Of a stretch of 64,000 nt of DNA, positions 26,746 to 36,210 are shown one piece after another. Every line of letters begins with the position of its first letter. Within the stretch, counting starts at the first letter, position 1. The DNA is from Flavobacterium sp. 245 (GTDB taxonomy: Bacteria > Bacteroidota > Bacteroidia > Flavobacteriales > Flavobacteriaceae): NCBI RefSeq assembly GCF_004362055.1, contig NZ_SNXB01000008.1, forward strand, positions 1 to 64,000, written 5' to 3'. Under the pieces are notes generated by a model. That model saw nothing but the letters and a program-made list of their open reading frames with translations. It was not told where the DNA came from and did no database searches. A program made the translations under genes and the position numbers.

Positions 26746-28803
26746 TTGAAAGAAAAATGTAAAATACTATTACTTTTATTTTTTGCTTTATTCGCTTGCA
26801 ATAAAGATTTAAAATCAGATCAAGATTTAACTTCTGCCAAGGATAGCCTTCCTACTTTTCTTTCATTAGCAAATGAAAGCAGTCTTCCTTTAGAGATAAA
26901 ACAAAGCTACAATCAAAAAGCGTTGCGCATTATTTTAGAGCAACAAGATGATTCTCTTAATAAAGTCAATCTTTTTAAAATTGCCAATCGTTATTACAAT
27001 ATGAGCGATTGGAAAGGGTATCTGAGAACCACTAATTTAATTTTAGAAAGAGCGGAAAAATCAAAAGATTCCGTTCATATGGCAAAAGCCTATACTTATT
27101 TGGGAGATTATTACGACTCTCAATCTGTTTCTGATAGCGCCTTTATGTATTATTTTAAAGCTGAAAAGTTTTATTTGAAAATAGATGATCAATATAATTT
27201 GGCAAAAACATTTTTGAGTAAAGCAAGCCTGCAATATAATGAGGGTGATTTTTTTGAAAGTGAGATAGCAGTTTTCAAGGCTTTAAGCAGTTTGAAAAAG
27301 CAAAAAAAAGTGAATGAGTTATATTATGAGAGCTATAATCTTTTAGGGATTTTATATAATGAAAGAGATGAGTACGAAAAAGCACTTGAGTTTCAAAATA
27401 AAGCTTTGAAGATTTTAGATGATAAATCAATACCAAATGAGTTGCAATACAGAGCAGCTTCATTAAATAATATTGGCTTTATCTATATGAATATGAAGAA
27501 TTATGGGCAAGCCAAGCTTTTTTTTGAACGAGGTTTAAAGGAAAAAAATCTTTTTGAAGACCGAGCGGGTCTTTATGCTATTTTACTGGATAACTTGGGT
27601 TATTCTAAATTTAAACTTAAAGAGTCTAGCGAATTGCCAGATTTGTTTTATGAATCCTTAAAGATTAGAGATAGTCTTGGTCTTTCGTCTGGTGTTGTGT
27701 CTTGCAAAATTCATCTATCTGAATATTTTGCTTTTAAAGGGGACACTTTTAGAGCGCTTCAATTTTCAAAGCAAGCTTTGAGCTTGTCTCGAACATCAAG
27801 TAAGCTGGTCAATACTTTAGAGGCGCTTAAACAAACAGCTTCCATAGATCCTAAAAATGCTTCCATTTATTCTGCGGAATATATTCGGTTGAATGATAAG
27901 ATGTTGAAAGCGGAACGAAAAATGGGAGAAAAATTCTCTCGAATTGAATATGAAACCAATGAAATAAAAGATCAGAATTCGAATCTTCAGGAAAAAAACA
28001 GAACTTTAGTATATGTATTCAGTATCTGTACTTTGGTAGGTTTGTTTTTTTATGTTTATAAAACGCAACAGGCAAAAAATAGAGAATTGCTATTCAAACA
28101 GCAGCAACAGGTTGCAAATGAAGATATCTATAATTTGATGATTTCACAGCAAAACGAAATTGAATCAACGCGAATTAAAGAAAAGAAAAAAGTTGCGCAG
28201 GAGCTGCACGATGGAGTTTTGGGCCGAATGTTTGGTGTTCGAATCAGTTTAGACAGTCTAGATAAAATTGATGAAGCGCAGGCGGCAGCGAAACGAAAAA
28301 AATATTTGACGGAGCTGAAACATATTGAAGAAGACATTCGTGAAATTTCACATGATTTAAATAGAGAAAAATCAGAATTAATTAATAATTTTGTCGCGAT
28401 TCTGATGAAACTATTTGAAAATCAGAGAAACACGTATAATTCAAAATTAATTACGACATTTGATTCTCATATAAAATGGGATCTTGTAAGCAATACTGTC
28501 AAAATTAATTTGTACAGAATGATACAAGAAGCGCTTCAAAATTGCAATAAGTATGCAGATGCCGATACGATTACAGTTGAGTTTAAAAGTGAAATAAATT
28601 ATTTAGTTTTGTCTATTGCGGATGATGGAGTTGGTTTTAATGCGAAGAGAACTAAAAACGGTATTGGATTGCACAATATTCAATATAGAGTCGCGGAATG
28701 TAAGGGTACAGTTACTATAAAATCTGCCAAAGGAGAAGGAACACTTCTCACAATTAAAGTCCCAATCGATCAAAAAATTAACCTGCAAAATAATGACATT
28801 TGA
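26746..28803 (+). CDS. TPR-containing sensor histidine kinase, lipoprotein
   Basis: This 685-residue kinase starts at TTG 26746. The N-terminus is a lipoprotein-type signal (LLLFFALFAC, then NKDLKSD). Residues of about 60-390 are tetratricopeptide repeats (AKAYTYLGDYYDSQ, LNNIGFIYMNMKNYGQA), expected outside the inner membrane. A transmembrane helix lies at about 421-440 (VYVFSICTLVGLFFYVY), followed by a coiled coil. The cytoplasmic core is HisKA_3 type: His488 in QELHDGVLGRMFG, then an ATPase domain with the N box (IQEALQNCNKYADA) and G boxes (DDGVGF, KNGIGLHN). It pairs with the response regulator that overlaps its end by 11 nt. The input signal is unknown. Confidence 0.92.
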   Translation: MKEKCKILLLLFFALFACNKDLKSDQDLTSAKDSLPTFLSLANESSLPLEIKQSYNQKALRIILEQQDDSLNKVNLFKIANRYYNMSDWKGYLRTTNLILERAEKSKDSVHMAKAYTYLGDYYDSQSVSDSAFMYYFKAEKFYLKIDDQYNLAKTFLSKASLQYNEGDFFESEIAVFKALSSLKKQKKVNELYYESYNLLGILYNERDEYEKALEFQNKALKILDDKSIPNELQYRAASLNNIGFIYMNMKNYGQAKLFFERGLKEKNLFEDRAGLYAILLDNLGYSKFKLKESSELPDLFYESLKIRDSLGLSSGVVSCKIHLSEYFAFKGDTFRALQFSKQALSLSRTSSKLVNTLEALKQTASIDPKNASIYSAEYIRLNDKMLKAERKMGEKFSRIEYETNEIKDQNSNLQEKNRTLVYVFSICTLVGLFFYVYKTQQAKNRELLFKQQQQVANEDIYNLMISQQNEIESTRIKEKKKVAQELHDGVLGRMFGVRISLDSLDKIDEAQAAAKRKKYLTELKHIEEDIREISHDLNREKSELINNFVAILMKLFENQRNTYNSKLITTFDSHIKWDLVSNTVKINLYRMIQEALQNCNKYADADTITVEFKSEINYLVLSIADDGVGFNAKRTKNGIGLHNIQYRVAECKGTVTIKSAKGEGTLLTIKVPIDQKINLQNNDI

Positions 28804-29491
28804 TTTAACAGCTCCAATTTCGCATTTAATCACGCGAAACATTTTAATTGTCGACGATCATCCCTTTATTATTGAGGGATATAAAAACGCTATAACGCGT
28901 TATAATCCAAAGGAATATGATTTTCGTATTGCTCAGGCTTACGACTGCAGATCGGCTTATGATTTATTAGAAGATGAATCAACGCCAAAATTTGATGTAG
29001 CATTTTTAGACATCAGCATGCCGGCTTATGAGGAAAAAGAAATATTTTCTGGAGAAGATCTGGCAAAGCTTATTTTGAAAAAAATGCCAGACTGTAAAGT
29101 GATTCTGCTTACGATGTATACAGAACTCTTAAAAATAAAAACCATAATCAGGACAATTAACCCAAATGGATTAATTATTAAAAACGACCTTACTTTTGAT
29201 GAGCTTCTTCTTGCTTTTGATAAAGTGATGAAAAACGGAAAATATTATAGCCAGTCAGTGGTGAAAATGGTGAATCAGTCACCACATAATTCTATTGAAA
29301 TCGATCAATTTGATAAACAGATTTTATTTCATTTATCAAAAGGAACACGAACTGAAGATATGTCGCAATACATTCCCATTTCTTTAGCCGCAATTGAAAA
29401 ACGTAAAGTCAATTTGAAAGAATTGCTAAAAATAAGATCTGGTTCTGATGAAGAGCTTTTAAAAGAAGCGAAAAGCAAAGGGCTTTTTTAG
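28793..29491 (+). CDS. Response regulator, partner of the TPR kinase
   Basis: This 232-residue protein has a receiver domain (IVDDHPFIIEGYK) with phospho-acceptor Asp73 in FDVAFLDISMP, a switch Thr (ILLTMYTE) and Lys (IIKNDL). The C-terminal 65 residues (LFHLSKGTRTEDMSQYIPIS, IEKRKVNLKELL) have the spacing of a NarL/LuxR-type helix-turn-helix but with weak consensus, so it is probably DNA-binding. ATG 28793 overlaps the kinase stop by 11 nt, so translation is likely coupled. It should receive phosphate from His488 of the kinase. Confidence 0.9.
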   Translation: MTFDLTAPISHLITRNILIVDDHPFIIEGYKNAITRYNPKEYDFRIAQAYDCRSAYDLLEDESTPKFDVAFLDISMPAYEEKEIFSGEDLAKLILKKMPDCKVILLTMYTELLKIKTIIRTINPNGLIIKNDLTFDELLLAFDKVMKNGKYYSQSVVKMVNQSPHNSIEIDQFDKQILFHLSKGTRTEDMSQYIPISLAAIEKRKVNLKELLKIRSGSDEELLKEAKSKGLF

Positions 29492-29520
29492 ATTTTAGAT
29501 TAAAGCACGCGCCACTTGAT

Positions 29521-29568
29521 AAAAAAATATCCCAACAGACTTCATAAAGTCTGTTGGGATATTTTTTT
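29521..29568. terminator. Bidirectional terminator between response regulator and thiL
   Basis: A perfect 22-bp stem (core ATATCCCAACAGACTT) with a 4-nt loop is flanked by A and T runs and suits both convergent genes. Confidence 0.9.
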
Positions 29569-29577
29569 ATAATTCAG

Positions 29578-29620
29578 TAAGTCTGCGACTGAAACCTGAA
29601 ACCTGCGACTGAATACTAAA
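29578..29620. repeat. Degenerate heptad array, CTGAAAC type
   Basis: Units such as CTGCGA, CTGAAAC, CTGAAAC, CTGCGA, CTGAATA follow each other at 6-7 nt between the terminator and the thiL stop codon. Confidence 0.6.
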
Positions 29621-29621
29621 T

Positions 29622-30668
29622 CTACTCGCTCAAAGCATCCCAGCCACGTGCTTTTAAAGCAATTTTTGTGTTGGCGCGGGTTACAAGATGGATTCCTTCG
29701 TTTTCTTCTGCCATATGGCCAATAATAGAAAAATTTGGATTTCCTTTTATTTTGTCAAAATCGTTGATGTCAATAGTAAACAAAAGTTCATAATCTTCTC
29801 CGCCATTAATGGCAACAGTTGTACTGTCGATATTGAACTCTTCACAAGTCGAAATAAATTGCGGATCTAATGGCAGTTTATCTTCATATAAATTACAGCC
29901 CACTTTTGACTGTTTGCAGATATGAATAATTTCTGAAGATAATCCGTCAGAAATGTCAATCATTGCAGTTGGTTTTATTTCAAGTGCATGTAAAAGCGTA
30001 CGAACATCTGTTCTTGCTTCTGGTTTTAGTTGTCTTTCTACCAAATAGGTGTAAGGATCTAAATCTGGCTGGCTGTTTGGGTTTACTTGAAAAACTTGTT
30101 TTTCGCGTTCTAAAACCTGCAACCCCATATAAGCCGCACCGATATCTCCTGTTACAACTAATAAATCAGTTTGTTTGGCTCCATTTCTGTACACGATTTC
30201 ATTTTCATCAGCTTCGCCAATTGCGGTAATGCTGATAATTAATCCTTTTTGAGATGAGGTTGTATCACCTCCCACAACGTCAACTTTATATTCTTTTGCA
30301 GCATGTGTAATTCCTTCAAATAATTCTTCAAGAGCTTCTAATGGAAAACGATTAGAAACGGCAACAGAAACCGTGATTTGTGTTGGTTTCGCATTCATTG
30401 CACAAATATCAGAGATATTCACGACAACTGCTTTGTATCCCAAATGTTTCAATGGCATGTAAGCCAAATCAAAATGCACGCCTTCGATTAATAAATCTGT
30501 TGAAACAACTGCTTTTTTATCTTTAAAATCTAAAACTGCTGCATCGTCACCAATGCTTTTTAAAGTTGATTCTTGTGTAACATCAAAATTTCGGGTTAAA
30601 TGGTCAATTAGGCCAAATTCTCCTAATTGTCCTATACTGGTGCGTTGCGGATTTTTATCTTCAATCAT
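29622..30668 (-). CDS. thiL: Thiamine-monophosphate kinase
   Basis: ThiL phosphorylates thiamine monophosphate to thiamine pyrophosphate with ATP, in the cytoplasm. The AIR-synthase-like fold shows SIGDDAAVLDF, STDLLIEGVHFDL, DVVGGDTTSS, MIDISDGLSSEI and INGGEDYELLFT. A TTG at 30683 would add five residues, but ATG 30668 gives the usual start MIEDKNPQRTS and 348 residues. A TACCTTTG -7 element lies 28 nt upstream. The gene is alone, with no other thi gene nearby. Confidence 0.95.
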   Translation of the reverse strand: MIEDKNPQRTSIGQLGEFGLIDHLTRNFDVTQESTLKSIGDDAAVLDFKDKKAVVSTDLLIEGVHFDLAYMPLKHLGYKAVVVNISDICAMNAKPTQITVSVAVSNRFPLEALEELFEGITHAAKEYKVDVVGGDTTSSQKGLIISITAIGEADENEIVYRNGAKQTDLLVVTGDIGAAYMGLQVLEREKQVFQVNPNSQPDLDPYTYLVERQLKPEARTDVRTLLHALEIKPTAMIDISDGLSSEIIHICKQSKVGCNLYEDKLPLDPQFISTCEEFNIDSTTVAINGGEDYELLFTIDINDFDKIKGNPNFSIIGHMAEENEGIHLVTRANTKIALKARGWDALSE

Positions 30669-30692
30669 TTTTCTGAGTTCCAAAGTTATTTA

Positions 30693-30754
30693 GATGCAAA
30701 GGTACAAAGGTTTTTTTTAAAGATGCTAAGATTCTAAGATACTAAGGTTCTAAG
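30693..30754. repeat. Degenerate octad array upstream of thiL
   Basis: Units GCAAAGGT, ACAAAGGT, then GCTAAGAT, TCTAAGAT, ACTAAGGT, TCTAAG follow at about 8 nt. Read on the minus strand one unit supplies TACCTTTG (30697-30704), which fits the thiL -7 promoter box. Confidence 0.6.
30697..30704 (-). promoter_or_regulatory. thiL -7 promoter candidate inside the octad array
   Basis: TACCTTTG on the minus strand matches TAnnTTTG, 28 nt before ATG 30668. It is formed by the boundary of two repeat units. Confidence 0.45.
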
Positions 30755-30857
30755 TTTTTTTTAGCGTGTTTATTCTGTAGAGGCGCACTACAGTACATCC
30801 ATGTCTCGTTCTTTCATCATTGTTTACGCATTTTGGGGTGTCTCTACATTTGTCAGA

Positions 30858-33800
30858 TTATCGCTTTAAACTGAAATGAGATCTAAATACTTCGCTGATT
30901 TGGTCTTTTGTGTAAAAAACCTGAAACCAATAATCAGAAGAGGGAAGTGGATTTCCGTTATAATTTCCGTCCCAGCCTGGACCCGAAGGACGAAGTTGTT
31001 TTATGAATTTGCCATAACGGTCGAAAATGTTTATCACTGCATCTGGCTGTGCAGTAAGATCTGTGATGTTCCAAGTATCATTGTAGCCATCGTTGTTTGG
31101 CGTAAAAAATTTAGGATATTTAAGCACATTGGCAAAGAGAATCAGATTGTCGCAGTTTCCTTTTGTGTCTTTTATGGTTACTGCGTGTTCGCCTGAATCG
31201 ACGTTAGAAAAAACAGTGCTGGTTTGAAAATCGCCATCATCTAATTGATATTCATATGCTCCAAAACCATTGGTTAAGTTTACAATAAGGTCAATGTTAT
31301 CTTCAAAGGCATCTGTAACGGTTAAAGTTGCAATTGCTGGACTTGACTTTTCGACTTTAACTGTGGTCGAGTTATAACCACAGTCAGCACCAATAGCCGG
31401 AGCTATTTTGTTGGGAACTACGGTATAAATTCCTTCTTCTTTTGCAGCATAGTTGGGTCCGGTGCTTATTTTATTTCCGTTGAAAAACCAGTCAATAGTG
31501 TATTCGTTAGCGTTAAGTCCCGAGTTTAATTGCGCTGGACTCAATAAAGTTCCTGTTTGAAAATCGACACAGATTACGCCATTTTTTATTGCAAAATCTT
31601 TCAAAGGATAAATGGTAATGTTAAAATCATCTTGTGAAGTACAATTGGAATTTGTTGGCGCTGCTGCATAGATGTACATTCGCTGCGAAGCGTTTATTTG
31701 CTCGCCAGCAACATAATGCACTCCTGTTGCATTTGGCCCGCTATAGTATTGTCCGGTTGCTAAAACAGGCAATGTATAGCTTTTGCAGACGGCAATATCT
31801 GGAATGCTGGCTAATTTTGGCGTAGAAGAAATATTTACCTCAAAGCTCTTTTCGCTGGAACAAGTAAGTCTATTTCCTGCAATTGCATAAACATAAACGG
31901 TCTGTGAAGTGGTTAAAACTGTTCCAGCCGGAATAATGGTGCCTTTTCCTCCGGGCTGTGAATAGTAATTACCCAATTTTAGAGGCGGTAATGTATAGTT
32001 GTCGCAAACAGTTATATTGTCGAAAGTGCCAACATCGATTCCGTTAATATTAATTTTAAAAAAGGTTTCATTGCTGCATTTTGCAAAATCAGGCCATTCG
32101 TTATAGATATAAATGGTTTGAGTTGTGCTTATTATTGTTCCCTCAGCAAGGAGGCTTCCTGAACCATTTGGTCCTCCTGTTGCAGCATAATATTGTCCGT
32201 TTTTTAATCTAGGAAGCCTAAAATTACTACAGGTGACGACATCTGTAAAATTGTCGACAAGAGGCAATGGTCTGATTTCGACAACAAAGCTATGTTCGTT
32301 GTTGCATTCTGTTCCAACGGAAAATATATAAATCGTCTTTGTTTCGGTAATTTTATCTCCAGCGATCAATGGAGTTCCGCCACCATTTGTATCGGTAAAA
32401 TAATTGCCATTGGTCAACGCAGGCAATGTATAACTGTTGCATTCTAATCTATTGCTTGGTGTGTCAACTAAAGGCAGCGGTTTTATGGTAATCTGATATT
32501 TTAGATCAATTGTGCAATTGGGTGAAGTTGTAGTAACGGCATAATAATATATTGTTTGTGAACTAGTAACTACTGTTCCAGCTGGAATATTTTTGCCTTG
32601 ACCGCCGGGACTGTCATAATAACCGCCTATTTCTACTGCCGGTAAAGTATAACTTCCACATTCAGAAATTGGGACAAAACGTTGGGAGTTAATAATGTCT
32701 ATTTTAAAGGAGTTTTCATTAGTGCATCTTCCATCATTTGCAAAAACATACAATGTTCGGCTAGTGGTTATTTGATCGCCGGCATTTAATCCATTTCCCA
32801 AACCTCCTGACAGCGAATAATAATTTCCATTTAGCAATGGCGGTAGGATATAGGAGTCGCAAGTCACTATATTATCGGGCTTATCAACTTGGGGTAAGGG
32901 ATGCACAATAAATGGAACCGGTATGTCACGGCACACTGCTCCATCAATTACGGCATAATAATATATCGTTTGGCTAGAAGTAAATGATGTACCTCTAGGA
33001 ATAGGATCTCCTTTTCCTCCAGGTTCAGTAAAAAAGCCACCTGCAAGTACAGTAGGAACGATGTATGTGCCACAGTCTTCTTTTGGAAATTCTATTTTGT
33101 CAATAAATGTGAGACTAAATGTGTTTTCATTAGTGCAATTGTTAGGCATGGGACCGCTGTAAATATAATAAGCCCCAGGTTGGGTAATTACATCTCCGGC
33201 ATTTAGTCTTGTTCCTGTTCCATTTGGGCCAGTGTAATAAAAGCCAAAATTTATAGGAGGCAATGTATAACTGCTGCAGGCAATAACATCTGGAAGATCA
33301 TTTACTTGTGGAAGTGCATATATAATGATATTGAAATTCACAGTTTGATAACAGAAAGAATTCTGAATGCTTTCAACTCTAACCCAAATTGTTTGTGGCG
33401 ACTGCGATAAGGAAGAACTAAAAAATGCAGGATTTAAAATGCGATTTGAACCACTATTCGCTTCTGTTTGGCTCAAATGATAGGTAATTTTATAATCAGA
33501 AGGATTTAACCCATTCAAAATGTTACTTTCCTGAACAGTTAAATCAACTGGAACCCTTCCTGATCTTGTATTGCAAAAACTTAAATCGGGAGGTTTTATA
33601 ATGTTTATTGGAGCGGTGACAAGCAAGTCAAATGAAATCAAATTGTTGCAAAAAGTACCGTTGTTATTTAGAGGAATTGCTTTGATATATATTGTTTGAT
33701 TGCCAACACTTGTAAACGAGTTTAATTGATTTTGTGGGATTGCGGGAGCGTTTGCATTGGCTGCTGCCAAAGTGCTGAAATATAAAAGAGAATATGCTGC

Positions 33801-34913
33801 GCTATCAAGTCCTAAAGTAGTTAGGTTATTCTGAGTTAAATTATAACTATATATTCCATTTGTTGTATAACAGGCAATTAAATTTTGAGCAGGTTTAACT
33901 ACTAAGTCTGTAATTTTTACTTCATCTTTTATAATACATCCAGAAAGAGTGGCAGTAACGCCATAAATTCCAGATTTATCAATAGTCAATGAACTGTTTG
34001 TTTGGCCAGAAATAACAGTGCCGTCAAGAGTCCATTCATATGAATAGTTTCCGACAAGTCCAGATTGGAGTGTGATTTTTTCGCCTTCGCAAATGGTTCT
34101 GTCTGGGCCTAAATCCATGGCTGTGATAAAACTGCCACCTTTTATAAAGACCGCCGAATCGTAACTGCTGTCATTGTAATCGCCTATTGCCAGTTTTATA
34201 CTGTACGTTCGATTTGGAATTACGGGCGAAGTGGCTGTTAATACTTTAGTTTCACCTCTCATATTTATTGCTGATGATGGAGGATCAGTCACATTATAAT
34301 GATCAAATAAATTAGCATTGGCTGATAAACAGGAAGAATTATATTGGCTGTCTCTTATGTTTTTTACCGAAACAGGCGTTGATGTGCCGGGAAGTACCGC
34401 AAGATTTGTAGCAACTCCAGTTGTTAAATCGGTTAAAATAAAGGCAAAAACATCGCTGAAACCACATTGAAATTCACCATATTCATTTGAAGCAAAAAGA
34501 AAATCAAAACTAAAATTACTTGACAAAGGTGTGAACTCAAACTGAATATAACTCACATCGGTAATGGGCACCATTTGTCCATTGTTGTCGCTAATTGTTT
34601 GCAGATCATTGTCACTGCTATTATTTAATTGACTGCTTTCGTTGCCAGCGGTGTAGATTCCTTCTGTATGTTTCGCTATTCCATTTCGAATAATAATACC
34701 TTCTGAAATTGGGAAATTAGGATTTGTATTTGTGAATTTGCCAATACCTTGATGTGATGAAAATTTAAAGTTGCTTTCGTTTGCGCAGGCATTTTTCATC
34801 AACTCTTCGCGAACAAGCTCAGGAATACTCAAAGTTGTAGTGTCCACTATGATCCCCTGTGACAAAGATATAGTCGAGTAAAATAATAAAAATAGAAGTA
34901 GAGATTTTCTCAT
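30858..34913 (-). CDS. Giant T9SS type B surface protein with anchor-L-like domain and eight repeats
   Basis: This 1351-residue exported protein has a signal peptide (MRKSLLLFLLFYSTISLSQG). Residues of about 25-265 resemble the choice-of-anchor L domain (EFTPLSSNFSFDFLFASNEY, FAFILTD). An Ig-like domain follows. Residues of about 533-1100 are eight repeats of about 70 residues with the pattern C-x-SYTLPPL-x-NGNYYS, an AGD or PAGT turn, T-x-T-x-Y and a second Cys. The C-terminus is the gliding-associated type B sorting domain (PKFFTPNNDGYNDTW, IFDRYGKFI, SSDYWFQV). It should be delivered by T9SS to the cell surface. No SprF-like partner gene is adjacent. The biological target is unknown; adhesion is a guess. 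Confidence 0.9.
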   Translation of the reverse strand: MRKSLLLFLLFYSTISLSQGIIVDTTTLSIPELVREELMKNACANESNFKFSSHQGIGKFTNTNPNFPISEGIIIRNGIAKHTEGIYTAGNESSQLNNSSDNDLQTISDNNGQMVPITDVSYIQFEFTPLSSNFSFDFLFASNEYGEFQCGFSDVFAFILTDLTTGVATNLAVLPGTSTPVSVKNIRDSQYNSSCLSANANLFDHYNVTDPPSSAINMRGETKVLTATSPVIPNRTYSIKLAIGDYNDSSYDSAVFIKGGSFITAMDLGPDRTICEGEKITLQSGLVGNYSYEWTLDGTVISGQTNSSLTIDKSGIYGVTATLSGCIIKDEVKITDLVVKPAQNLIACYTTNGIYSYNLTQNNLTTLGLDSAAYSLLYFSTLAAANANAPAIPQNQLNSFTSVGNQTIYIKAIPLNNNGTFCNNLISFDLLVTAPINIIKPPDLSFCNTRSGRVPVDLTVQESNILNGLNPSDYKITYHLSQTEANSGSNRILNPAFFSSSLSQSPQTIWVRVESIQNSFCYQTVNFNIIIYALPQVNDLPDVIACSSYTLPPINFGFYYTGPNGTGTRLNAGDVITQPGAYYIYSGPMPNNCTNENTFSLTFIDKIEFPKEDCGTYIVPTVLAGGFFTEPGGKGDPIPRGTSFTSSQTIYYYAVIDGAVCRDIPVPFIVHPLPQVDKPDNIVTCDSYILPPLLNGNYYSLSGGLGNGLNAGDQITTSRTLYVFANDGRCTNENSFKIDIINSQRFVPISECGSYTLPAVEIGGYYDSPGGQGKNIPAGTVVTSSQTIYYYAVTTTSPNCTIDLKYQITIKPLPLVDTPSNRLECNSYTLPALTNGNYFTDTNGGGTPLIAGDKITETKTIYIFSVGTECNNEHSFVVEIRPLPLVDNFTDVVTCSNFRLPRLKNGQYYAATGGPNGSGSLLAEGTIISTTQTIYIYNEWPDFAKCSNETFFKININGIDVGTFDNITVCDNYTLPPLKLGNYYSQPGGKGTIIPAGTVLTTSQTVYVYAIAGNRLTCSSEKSFEVNISSTPKLASIPDIAVCKSYTLPVLATGQYYSGPNATGVHYVAGEQINASQRMYIYAAAPTNSNCTSQDDFNITIYPLKDFAIKNGVICVDFQTGTLLSPAQLNSGLNANEYTIDWFFNGNKISTGPNYAAKEEGIYTVVPNKIAPAIGADCGYNSTTVKVEKSSPAIATLTVTDAFEDNIDLIVNLTNGFGAYEYQLDDGDFQTSTVFSNVDSGEHAVTIKDTKGNCDNLILFANVLKYPKFFTPNNDGYNDTWNITDLTAQPDAVINIFDRYGKFIKQLRPSGPGWDGNYNGNPLPSSDYWFQVFYTKDQISEVFRSHFSLKR
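31620..33316 (-). repeat. Eight protein-level repeats of about 70 residues
   Basis: Eight units of about 210 nt each encode SYTLPPL-type repeats with two conserved Cys. Two sub-types are visible: an AGD type (units 1, 3, 5, 8, with 6 related) and a GGKG/IPAGT/SSQTIYYYAV type (units 2, 4, 7). This pattern suggests growth by duplication of a two-unit block. Confidence 0.75.
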
Positions 34914-35147
34914 TATCCTGATTTTATTAAATGGGGAGTTTAAAGATACGAAGGTTTTTTATTTTAAATCAATGAATGTCAGTATTTTACATTAATTATT
35001 GTCTGCTTGTAAAATGTCTTTGCAAAATCAGATGAACGTTTTATGCAATCTCTGGCTAATTTTTTAAATTATTTTTTTACTGCTGACAAACTGTTGTCAC
35101 CAGCCCATTTTACTTTTGATGTATAGAAAAATTAAAACTTTAAAACC

Positions 35148-35627
35148 ATGAAAACATTAGAAGCACAAGTAATCACTTCAGAAGATTTATTGAAACACTG
35201 GCAAGGGCACAGAGCACTAACACGCAGATTAATTGAGTTATTTCCTGAGAAAGATTTCTTCGAATTCTCGATTGGAGGAATGAGACCTTTTTCAAAATTA
35301 GTCGATGAACTTTTGGCAATTGCGGCTCCGGCTCTTAAAGGAATTGTAAATCGTGACAGTCAGCCTTATACGGAAGGTGCCGAAAAACTGATTTTTAAAG
35401 CGCAGTATCTTGAAAAATGGGATGAAGCGACTGAAGAAATCAATAAATATTGGGAACAATTATCTATTGAAGATTTTAGCGAAAAATTTAACCTTTTTGG
35501 CCAATATGAATTTCCAATCATTCAAAATATTTTATATTTTATTGATAATGAAGTACATCACCGTGGTCAGGCTTATGTATATTTAAGAGCTTTAAATATT
35601 GAACCTCCATTTTTTTGGGAAAGATAA
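35148..35627 (+). CDS. DinB family protein
   Basis: This 159-residue protein belongs to the DinB/YfiT-like four-helix superfamily, whose members use a His triad to bind a metal and often act as thiol transferases. Helix 1 carries KHWQGHRALTRRLIELF and the C-terminal helix carries EVHHRGQAYVYLRAL, the typical HH-x-GQ signature. The N-terminal His is poorly placed, so the triad may be incomplete. It lies 45 nt before a second DinB gene on the same strand and the two probably form an operon. The substrate is unknown. Confidence 0.82.
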   Translation: MKTLEAQVITSEDLLKHWQGHRALTRRLIELFPEKDFFEFSIGGMRPFSKLVDELLAIAAPALKGIVNRDSQPYTEGAEKLIFKAQYLEKWDEATEEINKYWEQLSIEDFSEKFNLFGQYEFPIIQNILYFIDNEVHHRGQAYVYLRALNIEPPFFWER

Positions 35628-35672
35628 CTTGCAATTCGTTGTAACTTTATTCAAAATCTAAAATTTACTGTT

Positions 35673-36170
35673 ATGAGTTTAAAAAAGATAATGTCAAATT
35701 ATGCCGATTATAATTTATGGGTAAATCAGCAATTTATAAATTGGCTTTCGCCGAAATCAGACGAATTGCTTTATGCAGAAGTACCTTCGAGTTTTTCAAC
35801 TATTATAAAAACCCTTGATCATATTTGGTCAACAGAAGAATATTGGTTTTCTGTTATTTCTGAAACCGAGATGTCAGAAAAAAAGCCAGAAACAGAATTA
35901 TCAAGAGAGGAAATCTTTGCAGGCTTATTAAATTCATCTACAAAATTGAAGCATCTTATCAATTCATTATCAGAAGAAGATTTGAGTAAAGAAGTTAAGA
36001 TCGTAAATCCGTGGTTTGAATGCGAACTGCCAATTTCGGAATATTTGATCCAGGTTATTAATCACGGCACGTATCACCGAGGCCAGATTGTAACAATGGG
36101 ACGAAATATCGGAATTACTGATGCATCAAACACAGATTATAATTTTTACAATGTTGTAAAACAGAGATAA
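35673..36170 (+). CDS. DinB family protein, damage-inducible type
   Basis: This 165-residue four-helix protein has all three elements of the DinB metal site: the N-terminal YADYNLWVNQQF helix, TLDHIWSTEEYWF with the first His, and NHGTYHRGQIVTMGR with the C-terminal His pair. It is only distantly similar to the preceding gene, so the pair is not a recent duplication. A terminator shared with the convergent WYL regulator follows directly. Thiol-dependent detoxification is a family-level inference. Confidence 0.88.
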   Translation: MSLKKIMSNYADYNLWVNQQFINWLSPKSDELLYAEVPSSFSTIIKTLDHIWSTEEYWFSVISETEMSEKKPETELSREEIFAGLLNSSTKLKHLINSLSEEDLSKEVKIVNPWFECELPISEYLIQVINHGTYHRGQIVTMGRNIGITDASNTDYNFYNVVKQR

Positions 36171-36173
36171 AAC

Positions 36174-36210
36174 AAAAAACTCCCGAAGATAGTCTCTCGG
36201 GAGTTTTTTT
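36174..36210. terminator. Shared terminator between DinB pair and WYL regulator
   Basis: A stem ACTCCCGA/TCGGGAGT with flanking A and T runs lies 4 nt after the DinB stop. It overlaps the stop codon of the minus-strand regulator, so it serves both directions. Confidence 0.85.

Noticed and set aside
35148..36170. Recent tandem duplication of dinB
   Set aside because: The two proteins share only fold-level motifs and differ in most positions, so duplication is old or they came separately.
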